Source of the DNA: an uncultured Clostridia bacterium
Lineage (GTDB): Bacteria; Bacillota; Clostridia; Oscillospirales; Ruminococcaceae
NCBI GenBank assembly: GCA_945933905.1
Contig: CAMEQX010000045.1
Span: 1 to 8,392, forward strand
DNA: 8,392 nucleotides
Reading direction: 5' to 3'
A model generated the notes under the pieces. It saw nothing but the letters and a program-made list of their open reading frames with translations. It had not been told where the DNA came from and ran no database searches. A program made the translations under genes and the position numbers. This document shows positions 1 through 5,742 of this stretch, piece by piece. The stretch's first letter is position 1. Every line of letters begins with the position of its first letter.

Positions 1-2
1 CC

Positions 3-644
3 GACGGTCTTGCACTTCGCGCACTCAAGGTTATCTTCGAGTATCTGCCCCGCGCTTATGAAAACGGTCAGACCGATGTTGAAGCACGCGAGAAGATGGC
101 AAATGCGGCAACTATGGCGGGTATGGCGTTCGCAAACGCATTCCTCGGCGTATGTCACTCTATGGCTCACAAGCTCGGTGCGTTCCACCACCTGCCTCAC
201 GGCGTTGCAAACGCGCTGATGATTGAAGAGGTTCTTCGCTTCAACGCTTGCGAGGTTCCCACAAAGATGGGCTCTTTCTCGCAGTACGACCACCCGCACA
301 CTCTCGCTCGCTACGCTGAGGTTGCCGATTATCTCGGTATTCAGGGCAAGAACAACGAAGAAAAGCTCGAAGGTCTTATCAAGGCTATCAACGACCTCAA
401 GGCTAAGATTGGCATAAAGAATTCCATCAAGGAATACGGTATCGACGAGAAGGACTTCCTCGCAAGACTCGACGATATGACCGAGCAGGCGTTCGACGAC
501 CAGTGCACCGGCGCTAACCCGCGCTACCCGCTGATGAGCGAAATCAAGCAGATGTATCTCAACGCTTACTACGGCGACAAGCATTTCACCGAAATCGACA
601 CTCCCGCGACAACTGCAAAATCTCGCGGCAAGAAGAGCAAGTAA
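3..644 (+). CDS. adhE: Bifunctional acetaldehyde-CoA/alcohol dehydrogenase (AdhE), C-terminal fragment of the Fe-dependent ADH domain
   Basis: The reading frame is open from the window's left edge to the TAA at 642-644, giving the last 213 residues of a longer protein. The visible part is the helical C-terminal half of a group III iron-dependent alcohol dehydrogenase domain. The stretch CHSMAHKLG...PHG carries two of the usual iron-ligand histidines, codons at 156 and 198, spaced 14 residues apart as in FucO. The Asp and His ligands further upstream lie outside the window. The segment TGANPRYPLMSEIKQ and the Lys-rich tail (KSRGKKSK) are characteristic of AdhE rather than stand-alone ADHs. AdhE reduces acetyl-CoA to acetaldehyde and then ethanol with NADH in the cytoplasm, usually as filaments called spirosomes. 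The N-terminal aldehyde dehydrogenase half, if present, is outside. The downstream kinase's ribosome site starts right after the stop codon, so the two genes are probably co-transcribed. A single-domain ADH cannot be fully excluded. Confidence 0.9.
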   Translation, partial: DGLALRALKVIFEYLPRAYENGQTDVEAREKMANAATMAGMAFANAFLGVCHSMAHKLGAFHHLPHGVANALMIEEVLRFNACEVPTKMGSFSQYDHPHTLARYAEVADYLGIQGKNNEEKLEGLIKAINDLKAKIGIKNSIKEYGIDEKDFLARLDDMTEQAFDDQCTGANPRYPLMSEIKQMYLNAYYGDKHFTEIDTPATTAKSRGKKSK

Positions 645-649
645 GGAGG
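645..649 (+). promoter_or_regulatory. Ribosome binding site of the kinase gene, abutting the adhE stop codon
   Basis: A perfect GGAGG directly follows the adhE TAA and lies 7 nt before the ATG at 657. This spacing fixes the kinase start. It also means ribosomes finishing adhE cover the initiation region of the next gene, which suggests translational coupling. Confidence 0.85.
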
Positions 650-656
650 AAGTTAT

Positions 657-1406
657 ATGAATCTTGATAAAGTAATTGCGGTTCGCAACACAAAGACAAT
701 TTATCGCGACGGCGACAAGTGCATAAAGCTGTTCAACGAGGATTTCTCAAAGGCTGACGTTCTCAACGAGGCTCTCAATCAGGCAAGAGTTGAGGAAACA
801 GGGCTCAATATCCCGAAAATCATCGAGGTTACCACGGTTGACGGAAAGTGGGCTATCGTGTCCGAGTTCATCAAGGGCAAGACGCTTTCTCAGCTTATCA
901 AGGAAAATCCCGCTGAAAAAGAGAGATATCTCGAAGAATTCGTTGATTTGCAGCTTTTGGTTCAGTCCAAGACCTGCCCTATGCTCAACAAGCTGAAGGA
1001 CAAGATGAACCGCAAAATCGCTGAGGCTGAGATTGACGCTACTACACGCTATGACCTCCACACGCGCCTTGAAGGTATGCCCAAGCACAACAAGCTCTGC
1101 CACGGCGACTTCTGGATGTCCAACATCATCATCGCTGAGGACAACACCCCTTACATTCTCGACTGGTCGCACGCAACTCAGGGCAACGCTTCCGCGGACG
1201 CTGCTAGAACTTATCTGCTGTTCTGGCTCAACGGCGATATCGACGGCGCGAAGAAGTACCTCGATTTGTTCTGCAAGAAGAGCGATACCGCAAGACAGTA
1301 CGTTCAGAAATGGATGCCGATTGTAGCGGCTTCGCAGTCCGTCAAGGGCAACGCAAAGGAGCGCGAATTCCTGCTCTCTTGGGTTGACGTAGTAGATTAC
1401 GAATAA
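657..1406 (+). CDS. APH/choline-kinase-family small-molecule or protein kinase
   Basis: This 249-residue protein has the layout of the aminoglycoside phosphotransferase/choline kinase fold. A probable ATP-binding lysine sits in the CIKLF strand (K24), and the hinge-like segment IVSEFIKGKTL covers about residues 67-77. The catalytic loop HGDFWMSN has D151 as the likely base and N156 as a metal ligand. The DFG-equivalent aspartate is D169 in ILDWS. It has no signal peptide or membrane segment, so it should be cytoplasmic. At 249 residues it is somewhat short for choline kinases, and the substrate cannot be read from the sequence. It is tightly linked to adhE upstream and is followed by a GC-rich hairpin. 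The R. albus hydS unit is reported to include a Ser/Thr kinase; whether this gene is its equivalent or an unrelated metabolite kinase is open. Family assignment is confident; function is not. Confidence 0.8.
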   Translation: MNLDKVIAVRNTKTIYRDGDKCIKLFNEDFSKADVLNEALNQARVEETGLNIPKIIEVTTVDGKWAIVSEFIKGKTLSQLIKENPAEKERYLEEFVDLQLLVQSKTCPMLNKLKDKMNRKIAEAEIDATTRYDLHTRLEGMPKHNKLCHGDFWMSNIIIAEDNTPYILDWSHATQGNASADAARTYLLFWLNGDIDGAKKYLDLFCKKSDTARQYVQKWMPIVAASQSVKGNAKEREFLLSWVDVVDYE

Positions 1407-1413
1407 TTCTTTT

Positions 1414-1456
1414 CGCCGCGCCGTTAAAATAAGGCGGCGCGGCGGATTTATTCTAT
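1414..1456 (+). terminator. GC-rich hairpin, probable rho-independent or partial terminator after the kinase gene
   Basis: Arms CGCCGCGCCG (1414-1423) and CGGCGCGGCG (1435-1444) pair perfectly over 10 bp around an 11-nt AT-rich loop. The downstream tract is T-rich but broken (GATTTATTCTATTTT), weaker than a classical U-run. Only 36 nt separate the hairpin from the next gene's ATG triplets. The hairpin may therefore be a leaky terminator or an mRNA-processing or stability element inside a longer operon rather than a full stop. Confidence 0.65.
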
Positions 1457-1473
1457 TTTGACACACTTTATAA

Positions 1474-1477
1474 GGAG
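1474..1477 (+). promoter_or_regulatory. Ribosome binding site deciding the start of the [2Fe-2S] protein
   Basis: The sequence TAAGGAGATT precedes two in-frame ATG codons at 1481 and 1487. GGAG ends only 3 nt before 1481 but 9 nt before 1487. The second ATG is therefore the better start, giving a protein beginning MKVTICIG. Confidence 0.65.
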
Positions 1478-1486
1478 ATTATGATA

Positions 1487-1732
1487 ATGAAAGTTACTAT
1501 CTGCATCGGCAGTTCCTGCCACTTAAAAGGTTCAAGACAGGTTGTTGAAAGACTTCAGTCGCTCGTAAACGAAAACGGTCTCACCGATACAGTTGAGCTC
1601 GGCGGTACTTTCTGTATGGGCAAGTGCCAGCAGGGTGTATGCGTTACCGTTGACGACGAGTTTTATTCCGTTTCTCCCGAAACCGTTGACGCGTTCTTCA
1701 AAGAGAACATTCTCGCGAAGCTCGGCAAGTAA
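1487..1732 (+). CDS. Thioredoxin-fold [2Fe-2S] ferredoxin (NuoE C-terminal-like), hydS partner
   Basis: This 81-residue protein has the cysteine spacing of the thioredoxin-like [2Fe-2S] family found in NuoE and HydC subunits. A CX4C pair (C6, C11) lies after the first beta strand, and a CX3C pair (C43, C47) follows in GGTFCMGKC. An additional C52 lies nearby. It lacks the N-terminal helical domain of full NuoE, so it is a minimal single-domain ferredoxin that should be cytoplasmic. The gene lies 29 nt upstream of hydS, and small proteins of this type commonly accompany HydS-type hydrogenases. It probably passes electrons to or from HydS, or serves as its redox partner; that role is inferred from context. 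An alternative start at 1481 would add two residues and has a poorly spaced ribosome site. Confidence 0.85.
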   Translation: MKVTICIGSSCHLKGSRQVVERLQSLVNENGLTDTVELGGTFCMGKCQQGVCVTVDDEFYSVSPETVDAFFKENILAKLGK

Positions 1733-1745
1733 CCGCATTTATCAA

Positions 1746-1751
1746 GGGAGG
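1746..1751 (+). promoter_or_regulatory. Ribosome binding site of hydS
   Basis: GGGAGG lies 10 nt before the ATG at 1762 in the short gap after the [2Fe-2S] gene. No promoter-like hexamer pair fits in the 29-nt gap, so hydS depends on transcription from upstream. Confidence 0.75.
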
Positions 1752-1761
1752 AAACTGATTT

Positions 1762-3438
1762 ATGGCGGATTATCTTACGCTGAAAAAATCCAACTGCAAA
1801 AACTGCTATAAATGTATTCGTCACTGCCCCGTGAAATCAATTCGCTTTTCGGGCAATCAGGCGCACATTATCGGAAACGAGTGCATTCTCTGCGGACAAT
1901 GCTTTGTTGTCTGCCCGCAAAACGCAAAGCAGATTAAGGACGATACCGAAAAGGTTAAGGTTCTCTTGCAAAGCGGCGCGCCCGTTTATGTGAGCCTTGC
2001 GCCGTCCTTTGCCGCGAATTATAAGGGCGTTGGAATTGAAGCAATGCGCGAAGCCCTCAAAAAGCTCGGATTTTTCGATGTTGAGGAAACGGCAATCGGC
2101 GCGACTATCGTTAAAAAGGAATACGAAAAGCTGCTGAAAGATGAAAAGCGCGATATCGTGATTTCATCGTGCTGTCACTCGATAAACTTGCTTATACAGA
2201 AGTATTTCCCGACTGTTCTCCCCTATCTCGCGGACGTGCTTTCACCTATGCAGGCGCACTGCAAGGATATCAAAAAGCGCAATCCTCAGGCGAAAACCGT
2301 CTTCATCGGACCTTGCGTTTCCAAAAAGGACGAGGCGGATTATTACGCGGGAATTACCGACGCGGTGCTTACGTTCGAGGAGCTTACAAGCTGGCTTAAC
2401 GCTGAGCATATCGAGCTTAAAACCGAGCGCGATACCGAGGAAAAGAGCCGCGCGCGCTTTTTCCCGACAACCGGCGGAATTCTGAAAACTATGGACTGCG
2501 ACGCCGAGGGTTATACATATCTTGCAATCGACGGCGTGGAAAACTGTATAGCGGCGCTTCGTGAAATCGAAAACGGCGGCATAAAGAACGCGTTTATCGA
2601 GATGTCCGCTTGTATCGGAAGCTGCGTAGGCGGTCCCGTTATGGAGAAAAATCACCGCTCTCCTGTCAAGGATTACGCGGCAATCGCAAGCTATGCGGGC
2701 AAAAAGGACTTTGACGTTGATATGCCCGATTCGGTTGAGATAAGAAAATCGTTCGGCATTATCGAAAAGAAGCTCCCGACGCCCACCGAAACCGAAATCA
2801 ACTCGATTTTGCGTCAGATGGGCAAATTCAAGGAAGCGGACGAGCTGAACTGCGGTTCGTGCGGATACGATACCTGCCGCGAAAAAGCAATCGCGATTTA
2901 TCAGGGAAAAGCCGAGATTTCGATGTGCCTGCCGTTCCTCAAGGACAAGGCGGAGAGCTTCTCAGACAATATCGTCAACAACACCCCGAACGGTCTGATT
3001 GTACTGAACGAAAATCTCGAGGTTCAGCAGATAAACGCGTCCGCGAGAAAGATTATGAATATTCGTGCAGAAAGCGATGTTCTCGGCGAACAGGTCATCA
3101 GAATTATGGACCCGAAGCCTTTTATGGACGTGCTTCAGACGGGCAAGGATTTGCGCGACTTCAGAACCTATCTCGCCGAATACAACAAGTATGTTAAATA
3201 TACGATAATTCACGACAGGGACTATCACCTGTTAATCTGCATTATGCGCGATGAAACCGAGGAACAGACCGCGCGCCGTCAGAAAGAGGATTTCAGCAGA
3301 CAGACCGTGGAAATCGCGGACAAGGTTGTCGAGAAGCAGATGAGAATTGTTCAGGAAATCGCGTCGCTGCTCGGAGAAACCGCTGCTGAAACCAAAATCG
3401 CACTTGCAAAGCTGAAGGAGAGTATTTCCGATGAATAA
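1762..3438 (+). CDS. hydS: Putative H2-sensing [FeFe]-hydrogenase with PAS domain (HydS, group C)
   Basis: A 558-residue protein. Residues 12-22 and 41-51 are two CX2CX2CX3C [4Fe-4S] motifs. The H-cluster motifs follow: L1 SSCCHS (C137, C138), L2 GPCVSKKDE (C185) and L3 EMSACIGSCVGG (C284, C288). The four expected H-cluster ligands C138, C185, C284 and C288 are present, as is the neighbouring cysteine C137. Residues 364-389 form a third FeS site (C364, C367, C372, C389). A PAS domain spans about 400-500, and a charged helix containing QEIASLLGETAAETK fills about 500-558. This order is that of group C sensory hydrogenases, which catalyse weakly and are thought to report H2 or redox state. In catalytic enzymes such as CpI two methionines contact the H-cluster; here they are G183 and S282, typical of the sensory group as I recall. 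There is no kinase or DNA-binding domain. The next gene, a phosphatase, overlaps its stop codon and is the likely output partner. Confidence 0.9.
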   Translation: MADYLTLKKSNCKNCYKCIRHCPVKSIRFSGNQAHIIGNECILCGQCFVVCPQNAKQIKDDTEKVKVLLQSGAPVYVSLAPSFAANYKGVGIEAMREALKKLGFFDVEETAIGATIVKKEYEKLLKDEKRDIVISSCCHSINLLIQKYFPTVLPYLADVLSPMQAHCKDIKKRNPQAKTVFIGPCVSKKDEADYYAGITDAVLTFEELTSWLNAEHIELKTERDTEEKSRARFFPTTGGILKTMDCDAEGYTYLAIDGVENCIAALREIENGGIKNAFIEMSACIGSCVGGPVMEKNHRSPVKDYAAIASYAGKKDFDVDMPDSVEIRKSFGIIEKKLPTPTETEINSILRQMGKFKEADELNCGSCGYDTCREKAIAIYQGKAEISMCLPFLKDKAESFSDNIVNNTPNGLIVLNENLEVQQINASARKIMNIRAESDVLGEQVIRIMDPKPFMDVLQTGKDLRDFRTYLAEYNKYVKYTIIHDRDYHLLICIMRDETEEQTARRQKEDFSRQTVEIADKVVEKQMRIVQEIASLLGETAAETKIALAKLKESISDE

Positions 3439-4603
3439 TCTTTGCGTGGATATCGGCTACAAGAGCATAAATCATTACGGAGAGCAGCTCTGCGGCGACC
3501 ACGTTGATGTTGTCGAGCAGGGCGAGGACTCCGCGGTAATCGTGCTTGCGGACGGTCTCGGAAGCGGCGTTAAGGCGAGTATTCTCTCAACGCTCACCTC
3601 GAAGATTATCTCAACGATGATGGCTGAGGGGCTTTCGCTTGAGGACTGCGTTGAAACAATCGCGGCGACTTTGCCTATCGACAGTCAGCGCGGCGTTGCT
3701 TATTCCACGTTCACCATAATTCACCTCATCAACAACGAAACCGCCGAGCTTATTCAGTACGACAACCCGCGCGTTATCCTGATACGCGACGGCGAAAGCT
3801 ACGATTACCCGAGAACCGAAATGCATATCGGCGGGAAAAAGATTTTCCGCTCGACGATTAAGCTGCGTGAAAACGACCATTTTATCGCGGTAAGCGACGG
3901 CTGCCCGCACGCGGGAATAGGCACGGGCTACAATCTCGGCTGGGAGATGAAGGACATAACCGCCTTTATGGAGCCGATTTCGCTTGCGGGTTATACAGCA
4001 AAGACAATCTCCACAATTCTCGTGGACGAGTGCGCGCGGCTTTACGGGAACAAGCCCGGTGACGACGCGACAGCCTGCGTTGTGAAAATACGCCGCCGTG
4101 AACCGATGAATATTCTGTTTGGTCCTCCGTCAAACCGCGACGACTGCGACCGAATGATGTCGCTCTTCTTCTCAAAAGAGGGCAAGCACATCATCTGCGG
4201 CGGTACAACCTCTACTATTGCCTCAAAATATCTCAACAAGCCCATTAAGGCGAGTCTGAACTTTGAAAGCTCCGATGTGCCGCCGATTGCCGAGATTGAG
4301 GGCGTGGATTTGGTGACAGAGGGAGTTATCACGGTGAACAAGGTGCTGACCTACGCGAAGGATTATCTCGCGGAAAACAAGCTCTACGACAAGTGGAGCA
4401 CAAAAAGGGACGGCGCGGCGCTTATCTGCCAGCTTCTTTTCGAGGAGGCAACCGACATCAACTTCTACGTCGGAAGAGCCGTCAATCCCGCTCACCAAAA
4501 CCCCGATTTGCCGATAAATTTCAACATCAAGATGAACCTTGTTGAAGAATTGTCAAAATGCCTGAAACTTATGGGCAAGCGAATTAAAGTAAGCTATTTC
4601 TAA
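3431..4603 (+). CDS. SpoIIE/PP2C-type Ser/Thr protein phosphatase with uncharacterised C-terminal domain
   Basis: This 390-residue protein starts inside hydS (ATGAATAA overlap, 8 nt), so its translation is probably coupled to hydS. Residues 1-220 are a SpoIIE-type PPM phosphatase domain. Candidate metal-binding aspartates are D23, D41 (ADGLGSG), D156 (VSDG) and D211/D212 (GDDATACVV). The 18-residue gap between the first two matches Bacillus SpoIIE. Such enzymes use Mn/Mg to remove phosphate from Ser/Thr of regulatory proteins, often anti-sigma antagonists. Residues 226-390 form a second domain with GPPSN, CGGTTS and GVDLVTEGV motifs that I cannot assign. It has no membrane segment or sensor domain, unlike SpoIIE or RsbU, so its input is most likely HydS. 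Its phosphoprotein target is not visible in this window. A bidirectional terminator follows immediately. Confidence 0.85.
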   Translation: MNNLCVDIGYKSINHYGEQLCGDHVDVVEQGEDSAVIVLADGLGSGVKASILSTLTSKIISTMMAEGLSLEDCVETIAATLPIDSQRGVAYSTFTIIHLINNETAELIQYDNPRVILIRDGESYDYPRTEMHIGGKKIFRSTIKLRENDHFIAVSDGCPHAGIGTGYNLGWEMKDITAFMEPISLAGYTAKTISTILVDECARLYGNKPGDDATACVVKIRRREPMNILFGPPSNRDDCDRMMSLFFSKEGKHIICGGTTSTIASKYLNKPIKASLNFESSDVPPIAEIEGVDLVTEGVITVNKVLTYAKDYLAENKLYDKWSTKRDGAALICQLLFEEATDINFYVGRAVNPAHQNPDLPINFNIKMNLVEELSKCLKLMGKRIKVSYF

Positions 4604-4609
4604 AAAACA

Positions 4610-4645
4610 AGCGCCGTTCCCGAAAGAGCGGCGCTGATTTTATTT
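4610..4645. terminator. Bidirectional rho-independent terminator between the phosphatase and lysR genes
   Basis: Arms AGCGCCGTTC (4610-4619) and GAGCGGCGCT (4626-4635) form a 10-bp stem with one G-U pair and a 6-nt loop. A T-rich tract (GATTTTATTT) follows on the + strand. Read on the - strand, the other side carries a run of six T (A4602-A4607 on the + strand). It can therefore stop both the convergent hydS-phosphatase and lysR transcripts. The lysR stop codon lies within its T tract. Confidence 0.85.
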
Positions 4646-5566
4646 GATGTTTTTTCGCTTTGAATTTGCAAGCTCCGTGATGAACAGATTATCAAGCTCC
4701 GTGAGATTATAGTCCTTGCGGTGAATAAGAACGTCCTTGTAAAGCCGCGTGTTGTCGGGACAGCTTTTCTGGATAAGCCCGTATCTGTCAAGCGTTTTCT
4801 GCGGCGGCGTGGAAACCCACATAAACGTGTTTGTGTTCTCGCACAAAAGCTCAAACTGGCTGCTGCGCTCGAAAACGAAAATCCGCTTGTCGATATCATC
4901 AGGCAATTCTTCTTTCCTCACCGTTGCCAGCGGAAGCGACGGCACATAAGGGTCCGCGTGAGCAATCTCCGTGAAATCCTTCAAATCCTTAAAGCGAATG
5001 TCCTCTTTATTTGCAAGCGGGTGCTCTTTGCTCATAATCAGCACATAGAAAAACTCCGCGACAAGCTCTCCCACAAGACCTTTTTGTGCGAGAAGCTGCT
5101 TGAAATGCGTGTCATAATTCTCCGCGTAACGAATAATTCCGAGATTATAGTCCGCCTCGAGAATGTTTTTAATCGCGCGCATCGCGTTTGTTTCCTTGTA
5201 AACGAGTTCAAACGGCGCGTCTTGCTTGATTTTCTTGGAGAAATTCACAAACGCTTCCGAAATATAACTCACTCTCGGCACGGAAATCGAAAAACTCTGC
5301 GTAACCGAAGTTCCGCTCTTGTAAATCGCTTCAACCTCGTCAATCTGCGTCAAAATCTTGTTTGCATAGCCGATAAACTTCTCGCCCTCGGGAGTTACCG
5401 TCATTCCGCGCGCGGAACGCTCGAAAATCGTTATCCCGAGATTTGCTTCAAGCTCTTTTATAGCGCGGCTGAGGTTCGGCTGTCCCATATAGAGATTTTC
5501 CGCCGCCTTGTTCAGAGAGCCCGTTTTCGCGATTTCAGACGCGTATTTTAAATGAAGTATGTTCAT
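4640..5566 (-). CDS. LysR-family transcriptional regulator
   Basis: A 308-residue protein of normal LysR length. Residues 1-60 are the winged helix-turn-helix: the ASEIAKTGSLNKAAENLYMGQPNLSRAIKELE stretch has the classical SxxxAAxxLxxxQPxLSRxIxxLE pattern, followed by the wing GITIFERSARGMTVTPEG. Residues from about 90 form the two-lobed effector-binding domain. The ligand cannot be inferred. A ribosome site (AAGG on the - strand, about 10 nt before the ATG) and a good promoter precede it. The gene is divergent from the clostripain-family peptidase gene across a 176-bp region. LysR regulators often control themselves and the divergent neighbour, so the peptidase gene is the best candidate target. 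It converges on the hydS-phosphatase block with a shared terminator, so it is probably not part of that system. Confidence 0.92.
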   Translation of the reverse strand: MNILHLKYASEIAKTGSLNKAAENLYMGQPNLSRAIKELEANLGITIFERSARGMTVTPEGEKFIGYANKILTQIDEVEAIYKSGTSVTQSFSISVPRVSYISEAFVNFSKKIKQDAPFELVYKETNAMRAIKNILEADYNLGIIRYAENYDTHFKQLLAQKGLVGELVAEFFYVLIMSKEHPLANKEDIRFKDLKDFTEIAHADPYVPSLPLATVRKEELPDDIDKRIFVFERSSQFELLCENTNTFMWVSTPPQKTLDRYGLIQKSCPDNTRLYKDVLIHRKDYNLTELDNLFITELANSKRKNIK

Positions 5567-5600
5567 TCTGTGTTGTCCTTTTTATTTTATTCTCATAATT

Positions 5601-5629
5601 ACTATAACACAGTTTTCACCGATTGTCAA
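5601..5629 (-). promoter_or_regulatory. Housekeeping-type promoter of lysR
   Basis: Read on the - strand, TTGACA (5624-5629) is followed after 17 bp by TATAGT (5601-5606), five of six matches to TATAAT. The start of transcription would be near 5594, leaving a leader of about 28 nt with an AAGG ribosome site. It faces away from the peptidase promoter. Confidence 0.8.
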
Positions 5630-5643
5630 GGGAAACGGCATAA

Positions 5644-5665
5644 ATTTTACACAAATGTTGAAAAT
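5644..5665. promoter_or_regulatory. Imperfect palindrome between the divergent promoters, candidate LysR operator
   Basis: The sequence reads ATTTT-N2-ACA-N2-TGT-N2-AAAAT, with 16 of 22 positions symmetric. Its centre (5654/5655) is about 65 bp upstream of the predicted peptidase transcription start and about 60 bp upstream of the lysR start. LysR recognition sites usually lie near -65. It reads T-N12-A rather than the textbook T-N11-A, so the assignment rests mainly on symmetry and position. Confidence 0.5.
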
Positions 5666-5683
5666 AACGCGAAGGGGCAATTC

Positions 5684-5712
5684 TTGACAAATGTGCAAAA
5701 AAAGTGTATAAT
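5684..5712 (+). promoter_or_regulatory. Perfect-consensus sigma-A promoter of the clostripain-family gene
   Basis: TTGACA (5684-5689) and TATAAT (5707-5712) match the housekeeping consensus exactly, with the optimal 17-bp spacer. The predicted start is near 5719, about 24 nt before the ATG. Such a strong core promoter implies either high constitutive expression or a need for repression. Confidence 0.9.
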
Positions 5713-5731
5713 GTATGCGGAATTTAATTTT

Positions 5732-5736
5732 GGAGG
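5732..5736 (+). promoter_or_regulatory. Ribosome binding site of the clostripain-family gene
   Basis: GGAGG lies 6 nt before the ATG at 5743 and just downstream of the predicted transcription start, which fixes this start codon. Confidence 0.85.
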
Positions 5737-5742
5737 TAAAAT

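Noticed and set aside
747..1466. A 239-codon open frame antisense to the kinase gene
   Set aside because: It is a shadow of a gene with clear kinase motifs. Its translation shows no recognisable domain and it runs through the hairpin.
1407..1480. Rex operator (TTGTTAA-type inverted repeat) before the hydS cassette
   Set aside because: No TTGTTAA/TTAACAA-like dyad is present. Any such site would be expected upstream of adhE, outside the window.
1458..1485. TTGACA followed after 16 bp by TATGAT, a promoter-like pair before the [2Fe-2S] gene
   Set aside because: Transcription would begin near 1492, downstream of both start codons and the ribosome site. The RNA could not encode the protein with its essential C6, so chance similarity is more likely.
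4721..5551. A 276-codon open frame antisense to lysR
   Set aside because: The - strand encodes an unmistakable LysR protein. The + frame product is Arg/Val/Leu-rich with no family features and no ribosome site.
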